Assembly: GCA_902771155.1 (NCBI GenBank)
Contig: CACXVS010000001.1
Coordinates: 1 to 64,000, forward strand
Direction: 5' to 3'
DNA length: 64,000 nt
Source: an uncultured Prevotellaceae bacterium
GTDB lineage: Bacteria > Bacteroidota > Bacteroidia > Bacteroidales > Bacteroidaceae
The position numbers were made by a program, and so were the translations under genes. The notes beneath the pieces were generated by a model that searched no databases, was not told the origin of the DNA, and saw only the letters and a program-made list of their open reading frames with translations. Below are positions 10,722 through 19,615 of the stretch, piece by piece. Each line of letters opens with the position of its first letter. The stretch's first letter is position 1.

Positions 10722-10756
10722 TCAATCTTCAATCTTCAATTTTCAATTTTCAATAA
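10722..10756. repeat. 7-bp tandem repeats between pyrF and prfA
   Basis: TCAATCT, TCAATCT, TCAATTT, TCAATTT and a partial TCAATAA run consecutively, occupying most of the 45-bp gap just upstream of the pyrF start. Confidence 0.85.
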
Positions 10757-10761
10757 CCTCC

Positions 10762-11871
10762 TTACAGTTCCGTTTCTTTCATGCGTTCGGCATTTTCTGC
10801 TACGGTCAGGGCATCAATCATGGCCTGGATGTCACCGCCAAGAAAACCCTGCAGGTCGTGGGTGGTATAACCGATGCGGTGATCTGTCACACGTCCTTGA
10901 GGGAAGTTGTAAGTACGTATTTTTGCACTGCGGTCGCCAGTTGATACCAGACTCTTACGACGCGAGGCGATGTCATCCATATACTTCTGGTGTTCCTTGT
11001 CATAGATAAAGGTATAGAGGCGCGAAAGGGCGCGCTCTTTGTTCTTGGGCTGGTCGCGCGTTTCTGTACACTCTATCAGGATCTCCTCCGTCTCACCGGT
11101 ATTGGGATTCTTCCACATATAGCGCAGACGTACACCTGATTCCACCTTGTTCACGTTCTGGCCTCCTGCTCCTGAACTTCGGAAGGTATCCCACTTGATT
11201 TCGCCTTCATTGACGTGTACCTCGAACTTATCGGCCTCGGGCAGAACGGCTACAGTCGCAGCACTGGTATGCATACGTCCCTGGGTCTCTGTGGCTGGCA
11301 CGCGCTGTACACGATGCACGCCACTCTCATATTTCAGTGTACCATACACATCAGCACCTGATACGGCGAAATCGATTTCCTTGAAACCACCTACGGCACC
11401 TTCCGAGACACTTGTAATGGAGAGTTGCCAACCCTTCGATTCGCAATAGTTCTTATACATCTTAAAGAGGTCACCGGCAAAGAGACATGCTTCATCACCT
11501 CCTGTACCTGCACGTATCTCCATTTGTACGTTCTTAGCATCCTCAGGATCCTTTGGTATGAGCGCAATCTTGATTTCCTCCTCGAGTTTGGGCTGCAGTT
11601 CTTCGTTGGCAGCCAGTTCCTCGCGCGCCATCTCCTTCATCTCAGGATCTGTCTCGTTGGCCAGGATGTCTTTAGCCTCCTTAATGCCGTTCAAACAGGC
11701 GATATAACGCTTACGGGCATCCATAATGTCGCCCAGATCCTTGTATTCCTTAGTCAGTTTCACAAAACGGCTCTGGTCTGCAATCACGTCAGGGTCGGTA
11801 ATCAGTGTCGATACCTCCTCGAATCGTGCTTCCAGTCCGTCTAGTTTCTGTAATATGCTGTTATTGTCCAT
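10762..11871 (-). CDS. prfA: Peptide chain release factor 1
   Basis: 369 residues. It ends translation at UAA and UAG. The stop-codon recognition tripeptide Pro192-Ala-Thr194 (RVPATETQG) identifies RF1 rather than RF2, and the peptidyl-hydrolysis motif GGQ is at 236-238 (SSGAGGQNVNKV). The N-terminal helical domain and RAGTGGDEACLFA are also present. Its start is 2 bp after the purM stop. Confidence 0.96.
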   Translation of the reverse strand: MDNNSILQKLDGLEARFEEVSTLITDPDVIADQSRFVKLTKEYKDLGDIMDARKRYIACLNGIKEAKDILANETDPEMKEMAREELAANEELQPKLEEEIKIALIPKDPEDAKNVQMEIRAGTGGDEACLFAGDLFKMYKNYCESKGWQLSITSVSEGAVGGFKEIDFAVSGADVYGTLKYESGVHRVQRVPATETQGRMHTSAATVAVLPEADKFEVHVNEGEIKWDTFRSSGAGGQNVNKVESGVRLRYMWKNPNTGETEEILIECTETRDQPKNKERALSRLYTFIYDKEHQKYMDDIASRRKSLVSTGDRSAKIRTYNFPQGRVTDHRIGYTTHDLQGFLGGDIQAMIDALTVAENAERMKETEL

Positions 11872-11873
11872 TC

Positions 11874-13037
11874 TTAATATTCAAATGTTCCGAATTCACT
11901 CTTGATAGTCAGACTCTTCTTTCCTTCTTCGATATGACCTACCACCTGGGCGTCAATGTTGAAACTCTTCGAGAGGGCAATCACCTTGTTTGCTATCTCA
12001 GGACGTACGTAGATCTCCATACGATGTCCCATGTTAAACACCTGGTACATCTCTTTCCAGTCTGTACCTGAGCACTCGTGGATAGCATGGAAGAGTGGGG
12101 GTACCGTGAACATGTTATCTTTGACGACCTTACAATTATCGCTGACGAAATGCAGTACTTTGGTCTGGGCACCACCAGTACAGTGTACCATACCATGGAT
12201 CTCAGGACGTAGTTCGTCAAGCAGTTTCTTGATGACCGGTGCGTAGGTGCGGGTAGGCGAGAGCACCAGTTGTCCGGCATCTACAGGAGAACCTTCTACA
12301 GCGTCGGTCAGTTTGTATTTGCCACTATATACGAGCTCATCGGGCACGGCATGGTCATAACTCTCCGGATAATTATCAGCCAGATACTTGGCGAATACGT
12401 CATGGCGGGCCGAGGTGAGTCCGTTTGATCCCATACCACCATTATAGCGCTTCTCATAAGTAGCCTGTCCTGTACTCGAAAGACCTACAATCACATCACC
12501 CGGTCGGATGTTGGCATTATCAATGACGTCACTGCGCTTCATGCGGCAGGTAACAGTAGAATCTACAATGATGGTACGCACCAAGTCGCCTACGTCGGCA
12601 GTCTCTCCACCTGTGGGATAGATGCCTATGCCCATCTCACGCAATTCTGCGAGCAACTCGTCTGTTCCGTTAATGATAGCCGAGATCACCTCCCCTGGCA
12701 CCAGCATCTTATTGCGTCCGATGGTGCTCGACACTAGGATGTTATCCACTGCACCGACACAAAGCAGGTCGTCGGTATTCATCACGATGGCATCCTGGGC
12801 AATCCCCTTCCACACGGAGAGATCGCCAGTCTCCTTCCAATACATATAGGCCAGCGACGACTTGGTACCAGCGCCGTCGGCATGCATGATGTTACAATAC
12901 TCAGGGTCACCCCCCAGAATGTCGGGTATGATCTTACAGAAGGCCTGTGGGAAAATACCCTTGTCGATGTTCTTAATAGCGTTGTGCACATCCTCCTTGG
13001 CGGCACTCACGCCCCTCATCATATATCTGTTATCCAT
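11874..13037 (-). CDS. purM: Phosphoribosylformylglycinamidine cyclo-ligase (AIR synthetase)
   Basis: 387 residues, longer than the E. coli enzyme and matching the divergent Bacteroidetes form. It makes aminoimidazole ribotide from FGAM and ATP in purine synthesis. The PurM/SelD fold shows in the Asp/Gly-rich N-terminal part (HADGAGTKSSLAYMY), in DAIVMNTDDLLCVGA, and in the Gly-rich GIYPTGGETADVGDLV. The C-terminal part has VHCTGGAQTKVLHF and MGHRMEIYV. It sits in one operon with purC. Confidence 0.93.
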   Translation of the reverse strand: MDNRYMMRGVSAAKEDVHNAIKNIDKGIFPQAFCKIIPDILGGDPEYCNIMHADGAGTKSSLAYMYWKETGDLSVWKGIAQDAIVMNTDDLLCVGAVDNILVSSTIGRNKMLVPGEVISAIINGTDELLAELREMGIGIYPTGGETADVGDLVRTIIVDSTVTCRMKRSDVIDNANIRPGDVIVGLSSTGQATYEKRYNGGMGSNGLTSARHDVFAKYLADNYPESYDHAVPDELVYSGKYKLTDAVEGSPVDAGQLVLSPTRTYAPVIKKLLDELRPEIHGMVHCTGGAQTKVLHFVSDNCKVVKDNMFTVPPLFHAIHECSGTDWKEMYQVFNMGHRMEIYVRPEIANKVIALSKSFNIDAQVVGHIEEGKKSLTIKSEFGTFEY

Positions 13038-13057
13038 TATATCATTTTTTCATTATT

Positions 13058-13807
13058 TCATTTTTCCTTCCCCTGCCAGAACTCCCACGAGGCGAATGCC
13101 TGCAGAAGCAGCATTTCGAGTCCGTTCTTCACTTCTGCGCCATACTCTGCCCCCTTACGCATAAAGAGCGTCTGATCCGGGTTATAGATCAAGTCGTAAA
13201 GGATGGTATGGCTATCCATAGCCTCGTAAGGAAGGTCGGGACATTCCTCGGTGTGGGGATACATGCCTAGTGGCGTGCAGTTGACAATCACATTATACTC
13301 TTTTATAACCTCTGGGGTAATGCTCTTGTACTGAATGGTTTCAGGACGTTCGTAACGACTGACAAACACAGGCTCCAGTCCTAATGACTTCAGACCGAAG
13401 CTGATGGCCTTCGAGGCCCCACCAGTACCCAGTACCAGTGCTTTCTTATGCCACTTTTCGAGCATGGGTTCGATACTCTGTGTGAAACCAATCACGTCGC
13501 TGTTGTAGCCCTTTAAGACAGTGTTATTCTTCTCATGGGTAATACGGATGACGTTCACGGCACCGATGGCTCTCGCTTCAGGAGAGATGGAGTCAAGGAA
13601 GGGAATCACCTTCTCTTTATAGGGGATGGTCACGTTGAGTCCCTTCAAGTCGGGATTCTTGTCGAGTATCTCCGGCAGTTCGTCAATACTGGGAATCTCG
13701 AAATTCTCGTACTTGGCATTGATTCCCTCGTCAGCAAACCTCTGGTTGAAGTAGCTGATAGAGAATGAATGGCCCAATGGATAGCCAATTAGTCCGTACT
13801 TGTCCAT
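13058..13807 (-). CDS. aroE: Shikimate dehydrogenase
   Basis: 249 residues, slightly shorter than the usual 270. NADP-dependent reduction of 3-dehydroshikimate in aromatic amino acid synthesis. N-terminal substrate domain: GYPLGHSFS and the catalytic Lys in NVTIPYKEKV, then GAVNVI and GYNSDVIGF. Rossmann motif GTGGASKA is followed by NCTPLGMYP; the C-terminus has GLEMLLLQA. The 20-bp gap to purM is a T-rich stretch with repeated TCATTT. Confidence 0.93.
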   Translation of the reverse strand: MDKYGLIGYPLGHSFSISYFNQRFADEGINAKYENFEIPSIDELPEILDKNPDLKGLNVTIPYKEKVIPFLDSISPEARAIGAVNVIRITHEKNNTVLKGYNSDVIGFTQSIEPMLEKWHKKALVLGTGGASKAISFGLKSLGLEPVFVSRYERPETIQYKSITPEVIKEYNVIVNCTPLGMYPHTEECPDLPYEAMDSHTILYDLIYNPDQTLFMRKGAEYGAEVKNGLEMLLLQAFASWEFWQGKEK

Positions 13808-13817
13808 AACGCGTGTA

Positions 13818-14552
13818 TTATTTAGTTGCGAAATACATTGTGCAGATGCCGAAGGTGAGTCGTTTGAACGAAGCCTCCTTGAAACCGGCCTTTTTTAATA
13901 TCTCCACCATACGTTCTCCCTGTGGGAAGGCTTCGATGGTCTTGGTCAGATAACCATAGGCGCTGGTATCCTTCGAGATCAGTTGTCCATAGAGGGGCAG
14001 CACCGTGTGCGAATAGATATGGAACAGCTGTTTCATCGGGAAATTCACGGGTGTGGTCAGTTCCACGATGCTCAGGTGTCCTCCTTCTTTCAATACGCGC
14101 TGCATCTCCTTCAGACCTTTGTCGAGGTCAGCGAAGTTACGGATGCCGAAGGCCGCTGTCACAGCGTCGAAACTTCCGTTAGGATAGGAGAGGGCCAGAC
14201 AGTCTTCCTTCTCGAAAGAGATTATCTGTTCCAGTCCTTTTTCCTTTACCTTTTGTCGGCCTATCTCCATCATCCCCTCACTGATGTCGGCTCCTACGAG
14301 CTTCTCTGGTTTCAGCATCTCGGCTGCGAGGATGGCGAAATCGCCAGTACCTGTGGCAATATCGAGCAGGGTTTGGGGGTTATGGGGCTTCAGCTGTTGG
14401 ATGGCTTTGCGCCTCCACCCTTTGTCGATGTCCCACGACAGACGATGGTTCAGCTTGTCATAGGTAGGGGCGATGTTGTCGAACATCATTTCCACCTGTG
14501 CAGCCTTCTCGGCTCCAGCCTCGTAAGGTTTGATGACTTCCTGCTCGTACAT
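13818..14552 (-). CDS. menG: Demethylmenaquinone methyltransferase
   Basis: 244 residues, UbiE/MenG family class I SAM methyltransferase. It methylates demethylmenaquinone to menaquinone, the quinone expected in Bacteroidales. Visible: [22 protein letters not shown]-binding [20 protein letters not shown], the family signature [15 protein letters not shown], and SIVELTTP. It is 10 bp from aroE and 14 bp from purC. Confidence 0.94.
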   Translation of the reverse strand: MYEQEVIKPYEAGAEKAAQVEMMFDNIAPTYDKLNHRLSWDIDKGWRRKAIQQLKPHNPQTLLDIATGTGDFAILAAEMLKPEKLVGADISEGMMEIGRQKVKEKGLEQIISFEKEDCLALSYPNGSFDAVTAAFGIRNFADLDKGLKEMQRVLKEGGHLSIVELTTPVNFPMKQLFHIYSHTVLPLYGQLISKDTSAYGYLTKTIEAFPQGERMVEILKKAGFKEASFKRLTFGICTMYFATK

Positions 14553-14566
14553 GTTTCTGTTGACAG

Positions 14567-15523
14567 TTAGAGACTCTGATGGGTATTAAGCCACGTGCTG
14601 ACGTTCTTCTCGATTCTCGTGGCAATATCCTCGTCGCTGGTCTCGCGCTCAAAGCGCTCGCCAACGATGTGTTCGTAGAGTTCGATATAACGGTCGCTGA
14701 CACTCTCAGCATATTCGTCTGTTATCTCGGGCATCACCTGTCCAGGCTCGTTCATGAAGTTATGCTCAATGAGCCACTGGCGGACGAACTCCTTCGAGAG
14801 CTGGCGCTGGGGCTCGCCTTTGGCCAGTTTTTCCTCATAACCCTCGGCATAGAAGTAACGTGAGGAGTCGGGAGTATGGATCTCGTCGATGAGATATACC
14901 TGTCCGTCGCGCTTGCCAAATTCGTATTTGGTATCTACGAGAATCAGTCCGCGCTTGGCTGCAATCTCCTGTCCGCGTGCAAAAATCTTACGGGTGTAGT
15001 CCTCCATCACAACATAGTCCTCTGCCGACACCAGTCCCTGGGCGATAATCTCTTCTTTCGAGATGTTCATGTCGTGACCCTCGTCAGCCTTTGTGGTCGG
15101 GGTGATGATGGGCTCGGGGAATCGTTGGTTCTCTTTCATGCCATCAGGCAGTTTTACACCGCATAGTTCGCGACAGCCATTCTTATACTCTCTCCAGGCC
15201 GATCCTGTCAGAATCGAACGGATGATCATCTCCACACGGAATCCCTCACATTTCAGTCCGATGGTCACCATGGGATCTGGTGTAGCCAACTTCCAGTTCG
15301 GACAGATATCAGTCGTGGCGTCCAGGAATTTGGCTGCAATCTGGTTCAGAACCTGACCTTTGAAGGGAATGCCCTTGGGCAGCACCACGTCGAATGCTGA
15401 AATACGGTCTGTTGCCACCATTACTAACACGTCGTCGTTGATGTTATATACATCACGCACTTTACCATGATAAACACTCTTTTGTCCCTCAAACTGGAAC
15501 TCAGTCTTTGTTAATGCTTTCAT
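14567..15523 (-). CDS. purC: SAICAR synthase
   Basis: 318 residues, the longer bacterial form. ATP-dependent condensation of CAIR with aspartate in purine synthesis. N-terminal [11 protein letters not shown] and [19 protein letters not shown] are the family signatures; [12 protein letters not shown] and the Ser/Asp-rich [12 protein letters not shown] follow. Its start codon overlaps the 3' end of phoH by 23 bp. Confidence 0.95.
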   Translation of the reverse strand: MKALTKTEFQFEGQKSVYHGKVRDVYNINDDVLVMVATDRISAFDVVLPKGIPFKGQVLNQIAAKFLDATTDICPNWKLATPDPMVTIGLKCEGFRVEMIIRSILTGSAWREYKNGCRELCGVKLPDGMKENQRFPEPIITPTTKADEGHDMNISKEEIIAQGLVSAEDYVVMEDYTRKIFARGQEIAAKRGLILVDTKYEFGKRDGQVYLIDEIHTPDSSRYFYAEGYEEKLAKGEPQRQLSKEFVRQWLIEHNFMNEPGQVMPEITDEYAESVSDRYIELYEHIVGERFERETSDEDIATRIEKNVSTWLNTHQSL

Positions 15524-16469
15524 TGCTATTTCGTTCTTTATCGTATTGTTCGTATGCGTTGACTATCTTTGTCACCAGCTTATGGCGCACGATGTCGCGA
15601 CTGTCCAGGTTCACCACGCCGATGCCTTCCACATTATTTAATATATGCAGGGCTTCTATCAGTCCGCTCTTCTGCGAGTGGGGCAGGTCTATCTGTGTCA
15701 TGTCGCCCGTGATAATCATCTTCGTGTTCCAGCCCATACGCGTCAGGAACATCCTGATCTGTGCTGGTGTCGTATTCTGTGCCTCATCCAGTATCACGAC
15801 CGCATCGTTCAGTGTTCGTCCACGCATAAAGGCCAACGGGGCGATCTGAATGACGTGCTTCTCCATCATGTCCTGTAGCTTCACCTGGGGCAACATGTCC
15901 TCAAGAGCGTCGTAGAGGGGTTGCAGGTAGGGGTCAATCTTGTCCTTCATGTCTCCGGGCAGGAATCCCAGTTTTTCACCTGCCTCTACTGCAGGGCGCG
16001 AGAGAATGATCTTCTTGGCCGTTTTCTCCTTGAGCGCTTTCACGGCAAGGGCGATGGAGAGATAGGTCTTACCCGTACCTGCAGGACCCACAGCAAATAC
16101 CATGTCGTTCTGCTGATAAGCCTCTATCAGCCGCTGCTGGTTGACGGAGCGCGGTTTGATGGGTCTTCCCGACATGGAGAAGACAATGACATCTTCGGGC
16201 ACTTCGTCTTTCGTGCGTTTTCCCTTCACGATGTCGAGGATATCCTCCTCTTTCAATGCGTTAAAGCGGAGCACGTGCTGACGCAGTTTCTCCACATTTT
16301 CCTCAAAGGCCGCCATCTGTTCCTCGTCGCCAAGCACGCGTATCACATTATCTCTGGCCACGATGCGCAGTTTGGGATAGAGCGAGCGGATCATCTGCAA
16401 GTGTCCGTTGCCGACGCCATAGAAAACTACGGGGTCAATATCCTCTAGCACAAGATGTTTCTCTATCAA
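15501..16469 (-). CDS. phoH: PhoH-like ATPase
   Basis: 322 residues from a TTG start that gives (M)[17 protein letters not shown]. PhoH-family P-loop ATPase, probably acting on RNA; the family role is still poorly defined. Walker A is [12 protein letters not shown] and Walker B-like [12 protein letters not shown]; the N-terminal part ([15 protein letters not shown]) resembles the usual KH-like or PhoH-specific region. The TTG was chosen because residues upstream of it are low-complexity and overlap the promoter. First gene of the phoH-to-pyrF operon. Confidence 0.88.
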   Translation of the reverse strand: MIEKHLVLEDIDPVVFYGVGNGHLQMIRSLYPKLRIVARDNVIRVLGDEEQMAAFEENVEKLRQHVLRFNALKEEDILDIVKGKRTKDEVPEDVIVFSMSGRPIKPRSVNQQRLIEAYQQNDMVFAVGPAGTGKTYLSIALAVKALKEKTAKKIILSRPAVEAGEKLGFLPGDMKDKIDPYLQPLYDALEDMLPQVKLQDMMEKHVIQIAPLAFMRGRTLNDAVVILDEAQNTTPAQIRMFLTRMGWNTKMIITGDMTQIDLPHSQKSGLIEALHILNNVEGIGVVNLDSRDIVRHKLVTKIVNAYEQYDKERNSNESINKD

Positions 16470-16495
16470 ATGATATAAAAATTTAAATTTGGTTG

Positions 16496-16503
16496 CAAAG
16501 TTA
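16496..16503 (-). promoter_or_regulatory. -7 element of the phoH operon promoter
   Basis: TAACTTTG on the minus strand, 27 bp before the TTG start; GTTG sits about 21 bp further upstream as a weak -33 box. It forms one arm of an inverted repeat shared with the opposing promoter. Confidence 0.6.
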
Positions 16504-16516
16504 CAAAAAATAATTG

Positions 16517-16524
16517 TATCTTTG
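16517..16524 (+). promoter_or_regulatory. -7 element of the promoter for the DUF5715-like gene
   Basis: TATCTTTG, 22 bp before the ATG at 16547, with GTTG at 16492-16495 as a weak -33 box. It faces the phoH promoter. Confidence 0.6.
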
Positions 16525-16546
16525 CAACGCAAAATAGATTTTTTAA

Positions 16547-17263
16547 ATGAAACTATCAAAAAAACGATATTTGCAGGGCTTTATTGCCGTGGTCGTTCTC
16601 TTGGCTTTGGTGCGCTGGGTGTTTCCTGGCGTAGCAGCCCCTCGTACCACCATAGCCAGTCCTGCTCCCCCTGTCACCTCTCAACCCTCACCTGTCAGCT
16701 CTCGTCAGTTACCTCACAAGATTCGTTCTGTAGCGAGTTACGCAGCGGCCTTCCCTGATACCAATGCTGTACAACTGGTAGCAGCCCAGAAGTGGGGGGT
16801 GTCGCCTGTTAAGAATCGCGAGGATGCAGAGTCGCGCAAGCGCGAGCTCGTCTATATGGCTGCAAATCCCTATTACCACGTCGATCCCCTGTACTCCAGC
16901 ATACCTTACTTAGTGCCTCGCGCTGCCGTCCTTCTTCAGGATATTGGTCAGGCTTTCTTCGACAGTCTCCACGTGAAAGGTTTGCCCCTTCACCAGATGA
17001 TTGTCACCAGTGTGCTCCGCTCACAGGACGATGTGGCCAAACTGCGGCGTCGCAATGGCAATGCCACCGAGAAATCCTGTCATCTCTATGGCACTACCTT
17101 TGATATCTGTTACAACCGCTATCACGCTGTAGGACCTCGCGAGGTGCGTAATGACACCCTGAAGTATGTGCTCTCCGAGGTGTTGCGCGACATGCGCCAG
17201 AAGGGTCGTTGTTACATCAAGTACGAGGTGAAGCAGGGTTGTTTCCATATGACAGTGAGATGA
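16547..17263 (+). CDS. DUF5715-like membrane-anchored protein, resembling M15 peptidases
   Basis: 238 residues. One N-terminal TM (about 8-28) followed by a Pro/Ser-rich linker, so the rest should be periplasmic. The C-terminal half has VTSVLRSQDDVAKLRRRN and then SCHLYGTTFD, which fits the SxHxxGxxxD zinc-ligand spacing of M15 D,D-carboxypeptidases with the usual Ala replaced by Thr. A Glu and a His near the end (EVKQGCFHMTV) could supply the remaining catalytic and zinc residues. I recall this architecture as DUF5715 of Bacteroidetes. A cell-wall peptidase role is plausible but unproven. It probably shares a transcript with ypfJ. Confidence 0.7.
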   Translation: MKLSKKRYLQGFIAVVVLLALVRWVFPGVAAPRTTIASPAPPVTSQPSPVSSRQLPHKIRSVASYAAAFPDTNAVQLVAAQKWGVSPVKNREDAESRKRELVYMAANPYYHVDPLYSSIPYLVPRAAVLLQDIGQAFFDSLHVKGLPLHQMIVTSVLRSQDDVAKLRRRNGNATEKSCHLYGTTFDICYNRYHAVGPREVRNDTLKYVLSEVLRDMRQKGRCYIKYEVKQGCFHMTVR

Positions 17264-17321
17264 TTGAAAATTGATAATTGAAGAATAAAACAAGAATAAT
17301 TAACTTAAAACTTAAAGCATT

Positions 17322-18194
17322 ATGAGATTAGACGGAAGAAGAGAAAGCTCAAACGTGGAAGATCGTCGCGGAATGAGCGGTGGCAAGGTGGCTGGTATCG
17401 GTGGTATCGGCGCAGTGATTGTGGCAGCGCTTTTTGCCTGGATGAGTGGTGGTGATCCCCTCTCAGCAGGTATTCAGGCTGCTCAGGAGCAGATGTCGGC
17501 ACCTACGGAGACCGTTGGTGAGGAGAACTTCACTGAAGAGGAACAGGCGCTGGCCAGTGATTGTAAGAAGATACTTGCCTCTACCGAGGATGTCTGGGGC
17601 AAGGTGTTCCAGGAGATGGGCGGAACCTATACGCCTCCCACACTTGTGCTGTTCTCCAATCAGGTACAGTCAGCTTGTGGTAATGCCACAGCAGCCGTAG
17701 GTCCTTTCTATTGCTCTGGCGACCAGAAACTGTATATCGACCTGTCGTTCTTCACTCAGATGAAGCGCCAACTTGGTGTCGAGGGTAACACCTTTGCCTA
17801 TGCTTATGTGATCGCCCATGAGATTGGTCATCATGTTGAGAACCTCACCGGTTCGCTCAACAAGGCTCATGCAGCCATGAACCAGACCGATAAGGTAAGT
17901 GCCAATCAGATCAGTGTCCGTCTTGAGCTTCTGGCCGACTATTATGCTGGTGTCTGGGCTCACTACGAGGATGCCATGAACCACTCCATGGAGTATGGCG
18001 ACCTTGAGAAGGGGCTCGAACTGGCCAAGGCCATTGGCGATGACTGGTTGCAGAAGAAAGCCCAGGGACGTGCTACGCCCGAGTCATTCACTCACGGCAC
18101 CTCCGATCAGCGTAAGCGCTGGCTGAAGCGCGGCTTCGAGACTGGCGACATGCGCACCTCGACCTTCAGCGTCCAGAACTACAACGACCTCTAA
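17322..18194 (+). CDS. ypfJ: Neutral zinc metallopeptidase, YpfJ family
   Basis: 290 residues. A single TM at about residues 24-43 (GGKVAGIGGIGAVIVAALF) anchors a periplasmic catalytic domain. The zinc motif HEIGHH starts near residue 166, with a second acidic ligand likely in LELLADYYAG about 35 residues on. N-terminal MRLDGRRES and the SACGNATAAVGPFYC stretch are family signatures. The physiological substrate is not known. It lies 58 bp after the DUF5715-like gene, and a bidirectional terminator follows. Confidence 0.92.
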   Translation: MRLDGRRESSNVEDRRGMSGGKVAGIGGIGAVIVAALFAWMSGGDPLSAGIQAAQEQMSAPTETVGEENFTEEEQALASDCKKILASTEDVWGKVFQEMGGTYTPPTLVLFSNQVQSACGNATAAVGPFYCSGDQKLYIDLSFFTQMKRQLGVEGNTFAYAYVIAHEIGHHVENLTGSLNKAHAAMNQTDKVSANQISVRLELLADYYAGVWAHYEDAMNHSMEYGDLEKGLELAKAIGDDWLQKKAQGRATPESFTHGTSDQRKRWLKRGFETGDMRTSTFSVQNYNDL

Positions 18195-18203
18195 GAAATG
18201 AAG

Positions 18204-18227
18204 ATCCCCTGCTGATTGGCAGGGGAT
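18204..18227. terminator. Bidirectional terminator between ypfJ and rlmH
   Basis: Perfect 9-bp stem (ATCCCCTGC with GCAGGGGAT) and a 6-nt loop, followed by TTATTCTTT on the + strand and a T/C-rich tail on the minus strand. It occupies the 39-bp gap between the convergent genes. Confidence 0.85.
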
Positions 18228-18233
18228 TATTCT

Positions 18234-18704
18234 TTATTCATGATGATAGGGCTCACCTTTTATAATCGTACAGGCGCGATAGATCTGTTCGGTAAATACC
18301 AGTCTGATCATCTTGTGAGAGAAGGTCATCTTCGAGAGTGATATCTGTTCGTTGGCCCTCTCATAGACAGCAGGTGAGAAACCATACGGTCCTCCTACCA
18401 CAAACACCAGTCGTCGAGCCGTGTTACGTTTCTGTTCCAGCCAGCGTGCAAACTCTATACTCCGATATTCGCGCCCATGCTCATCGAGTAGTACAACGGT
18501 GTCCGAGGCTTGAATCTGTTTCAGAATCAGTTCTCCCTCAGCTGCCTTCTGTTGCTGTTCCGAAAGACTCTTCGTATTTTTAAGTTCCGGGATGACAACC
18601 ACCTCGAAAGGCATGTAGTGACCGATACGCTCTACATAGTCGTCAATGCCCTTCTGGAAGTTCTTGTCAGTGGTCTTCCCCACGAGTATCAGAATCGTCT
18701 TCAT
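18234..18704 (-). CDS. rlmH: 23S rRNA pseudouridine-1915 N3-methyltransferase
   Basis: 156 residues, the usual RlmH length. SPOUT-class methyltransferase that methylates pseudouridine 1915 in helix 69 of 23S rRNA. Visible: VVLLDEHGREYRSIEFA, the SAM-knot signature FVVGGPYGFSPAVY and the terminal SLSKMTFSHKMIRLVFTEQ with ending EPYHHE. It is 9 bp after the upstream membrane-protein gene and may be co-transcribed with it. Confidence 0.95.
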   Translation of the reverse strand: MKTILILVGKTTDKNFQKGIDDYVERIGHYMPFEVVVIPELKNTKSLSEQQQKAAEGELILKQIQASDTVVLLDEHGREYRSIEFARWLEQKRNTARRLVFVVGGPYGFSPAVYERANEQISLSKMTFSHKMIRLVFTEQIYRACTIIKGEPYHHE

Positions 18705-18713
18705 TGGCAGTTT

Positions 18714-19454
18714 CTATTTACGTGCCGCATCCTCAGTGGCGTTGGTGGCCGCTTCTATCACGTTGCCGTACTCCACGAGCGAATAGAATATCTGGCAGAA
18801 CACGGCGATACCCGCCATGGTCAGCAAGGTGTAGGGCCAGATGTCGTGAGGGAAAACAGCGGTAATAGCCACACTTCCCAATCCGAAAAGCACGATAAGG
18901 TGACTACTGATCACAAACGAGTGATGGAATCCCAGTACGGTCCGCTTGGCCTCTGCCGTCCACCACGCAGGTGCTTTCTCATCGGCAGGCATGCTGGAAA
19001 GATTACGTCTCACCTGGAAGTAAGTGCGATAGAATATATATATAATGTACGAGGCGTGGACGAAGAAGATGGCGAAAGTCCAGTCGGCCATGACAGTCCA
19101 ATAAACCACAAGTCCGACGGCATAGATTGTCAGGTCGCGAATAATAATGGAGCGTTTCAGATAGTCAGGCCTCATCAGTGAAGTATGACTCCATCCGAAG
19201 AGTATCCCGCCCGAATGGAAATAAGTGACGGTCAATGTCGAGGCAGCCTCTGGCCATGTCGTGCGCCAGCCAAAATGGGCATGTAGCAGGAACCCGATAC
19301 CGAAGATGATGTAGTTGAGTGCCACCAGCGAACGAGCCCGGTGATAGACATCGTAGAAACGGAAGTATATGTTGTTGTGCAGCAGGGCGATCGCAATCAG
19401 AATATTGACTGCTCCCGCCAGCATGAGTGTCGTACGATATAGTTCCAGTTCCAT
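18714..19454 (-). CDS. Seven-helix membrane protein, sensor-like, unknown
   Basis: 246 residues from the ATG at 19454 (MELELYRTTLMLAG). An earlier in-frame ATG at 19553 would start upstream of the -7 element, so it is rejected. About seven TM helices at residues 7-26, 42-60, 70-88, 106-123, 124-143, 178-200 and 206-227, with a short cytoplasmic tail and no output domain. Topology and helix lengths resemble the membrane half of the AraC-type regulator at 21669, but without the HTH. Its upstream region carries the same phased GTGTG motifs as the lruC/regulator gap. Function unknown; a sensor or partner for the regulators is possible. Confidence 0.7.
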   Translation of the reverse strand: MELELYRTTLMLAGAVNILIAIALLHNNIYFRFYDVYHRARSLVALNYIIFGIGFLLHAHFGWRTTWPEAASTLTVTYFHSGGILFGWSHTSLMRPDYLKRSIIIRDLTIYAVGLVVYWTVMADWTFAIFFVHASYIIYIFYRTYFQVRRNLSSMPADEKAPAWWTAEAKRTVLGFHHSFVISSHLIVLFGLGSVAITAVFPHDIWPYTLLTMAGIAVFCQIFYSLVEYGNVIEAATNATEDAARK

Positions 19455-19475
19455 CACTTGTCGTAATTTCGTTTG

Positions 19476-19483
19476 CAAATATA
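19476..19483 (-). promoter_or_regulatory. -7 element for the seven-helix membrane protein gene
   Basis: TATATTTG on the minus strand, 21 bp before the start codon. There is no TTTG at the -33 position; instead a 6-bp inverted repeat CACCTA/TAGGTG (19502-19518) sits there, a possible operator. Confidence 0.5.
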
Positions 19484-19520
19484 GTGCTTTTACCACAAAA
19501 ACACCTAACAAATAGGTGAT

Positions 19521-19573
19521 AAAGTGTGTAAAAAGCAAGAAAAAGGTGTGCAAATTAATAATAATTCACACAC
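19521..19573. repeat. Phased GTGTG motifs upstream of the seven-helix gene
   Basis: GTGTG at 19524-19528 and 19546-19550 (22 bp apart), and inverted CACAC at 19569-19573 (23 bp further). The first lies in the 12-mer AAAGTGTGTAAA, which is also present at 21551-21562. The same geometry occurs between lruC and the AraC regulators. Confidence 0.65.
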
Positions 19574-19575
19574 CT
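19537..19575 (-). terminator. Terminator of the LruC lipoprotein gene
   Basis: On the minus strand a 14-bp stem (two G-U pairs) with a TTAT loop (AGGTGTGTGAATTA paired with TAATTTGCACACCT), followed by TTTTTCTTG. It begins 40 nt after the stop codon. Confidence 0.75.
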
Positions 19576-19615
19576 GTCCATAAACTATATTCAGATTTTA
19601 GTTGGTTAAGGTGTC

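Noticed and set aside
19454..19553. N-terminal extension of the seven-helix protein from an ATG at 19553
   Set aside because: It would begin upstream of the -7 element, and homology-like hydrophobic spacing starts at the later ATG.
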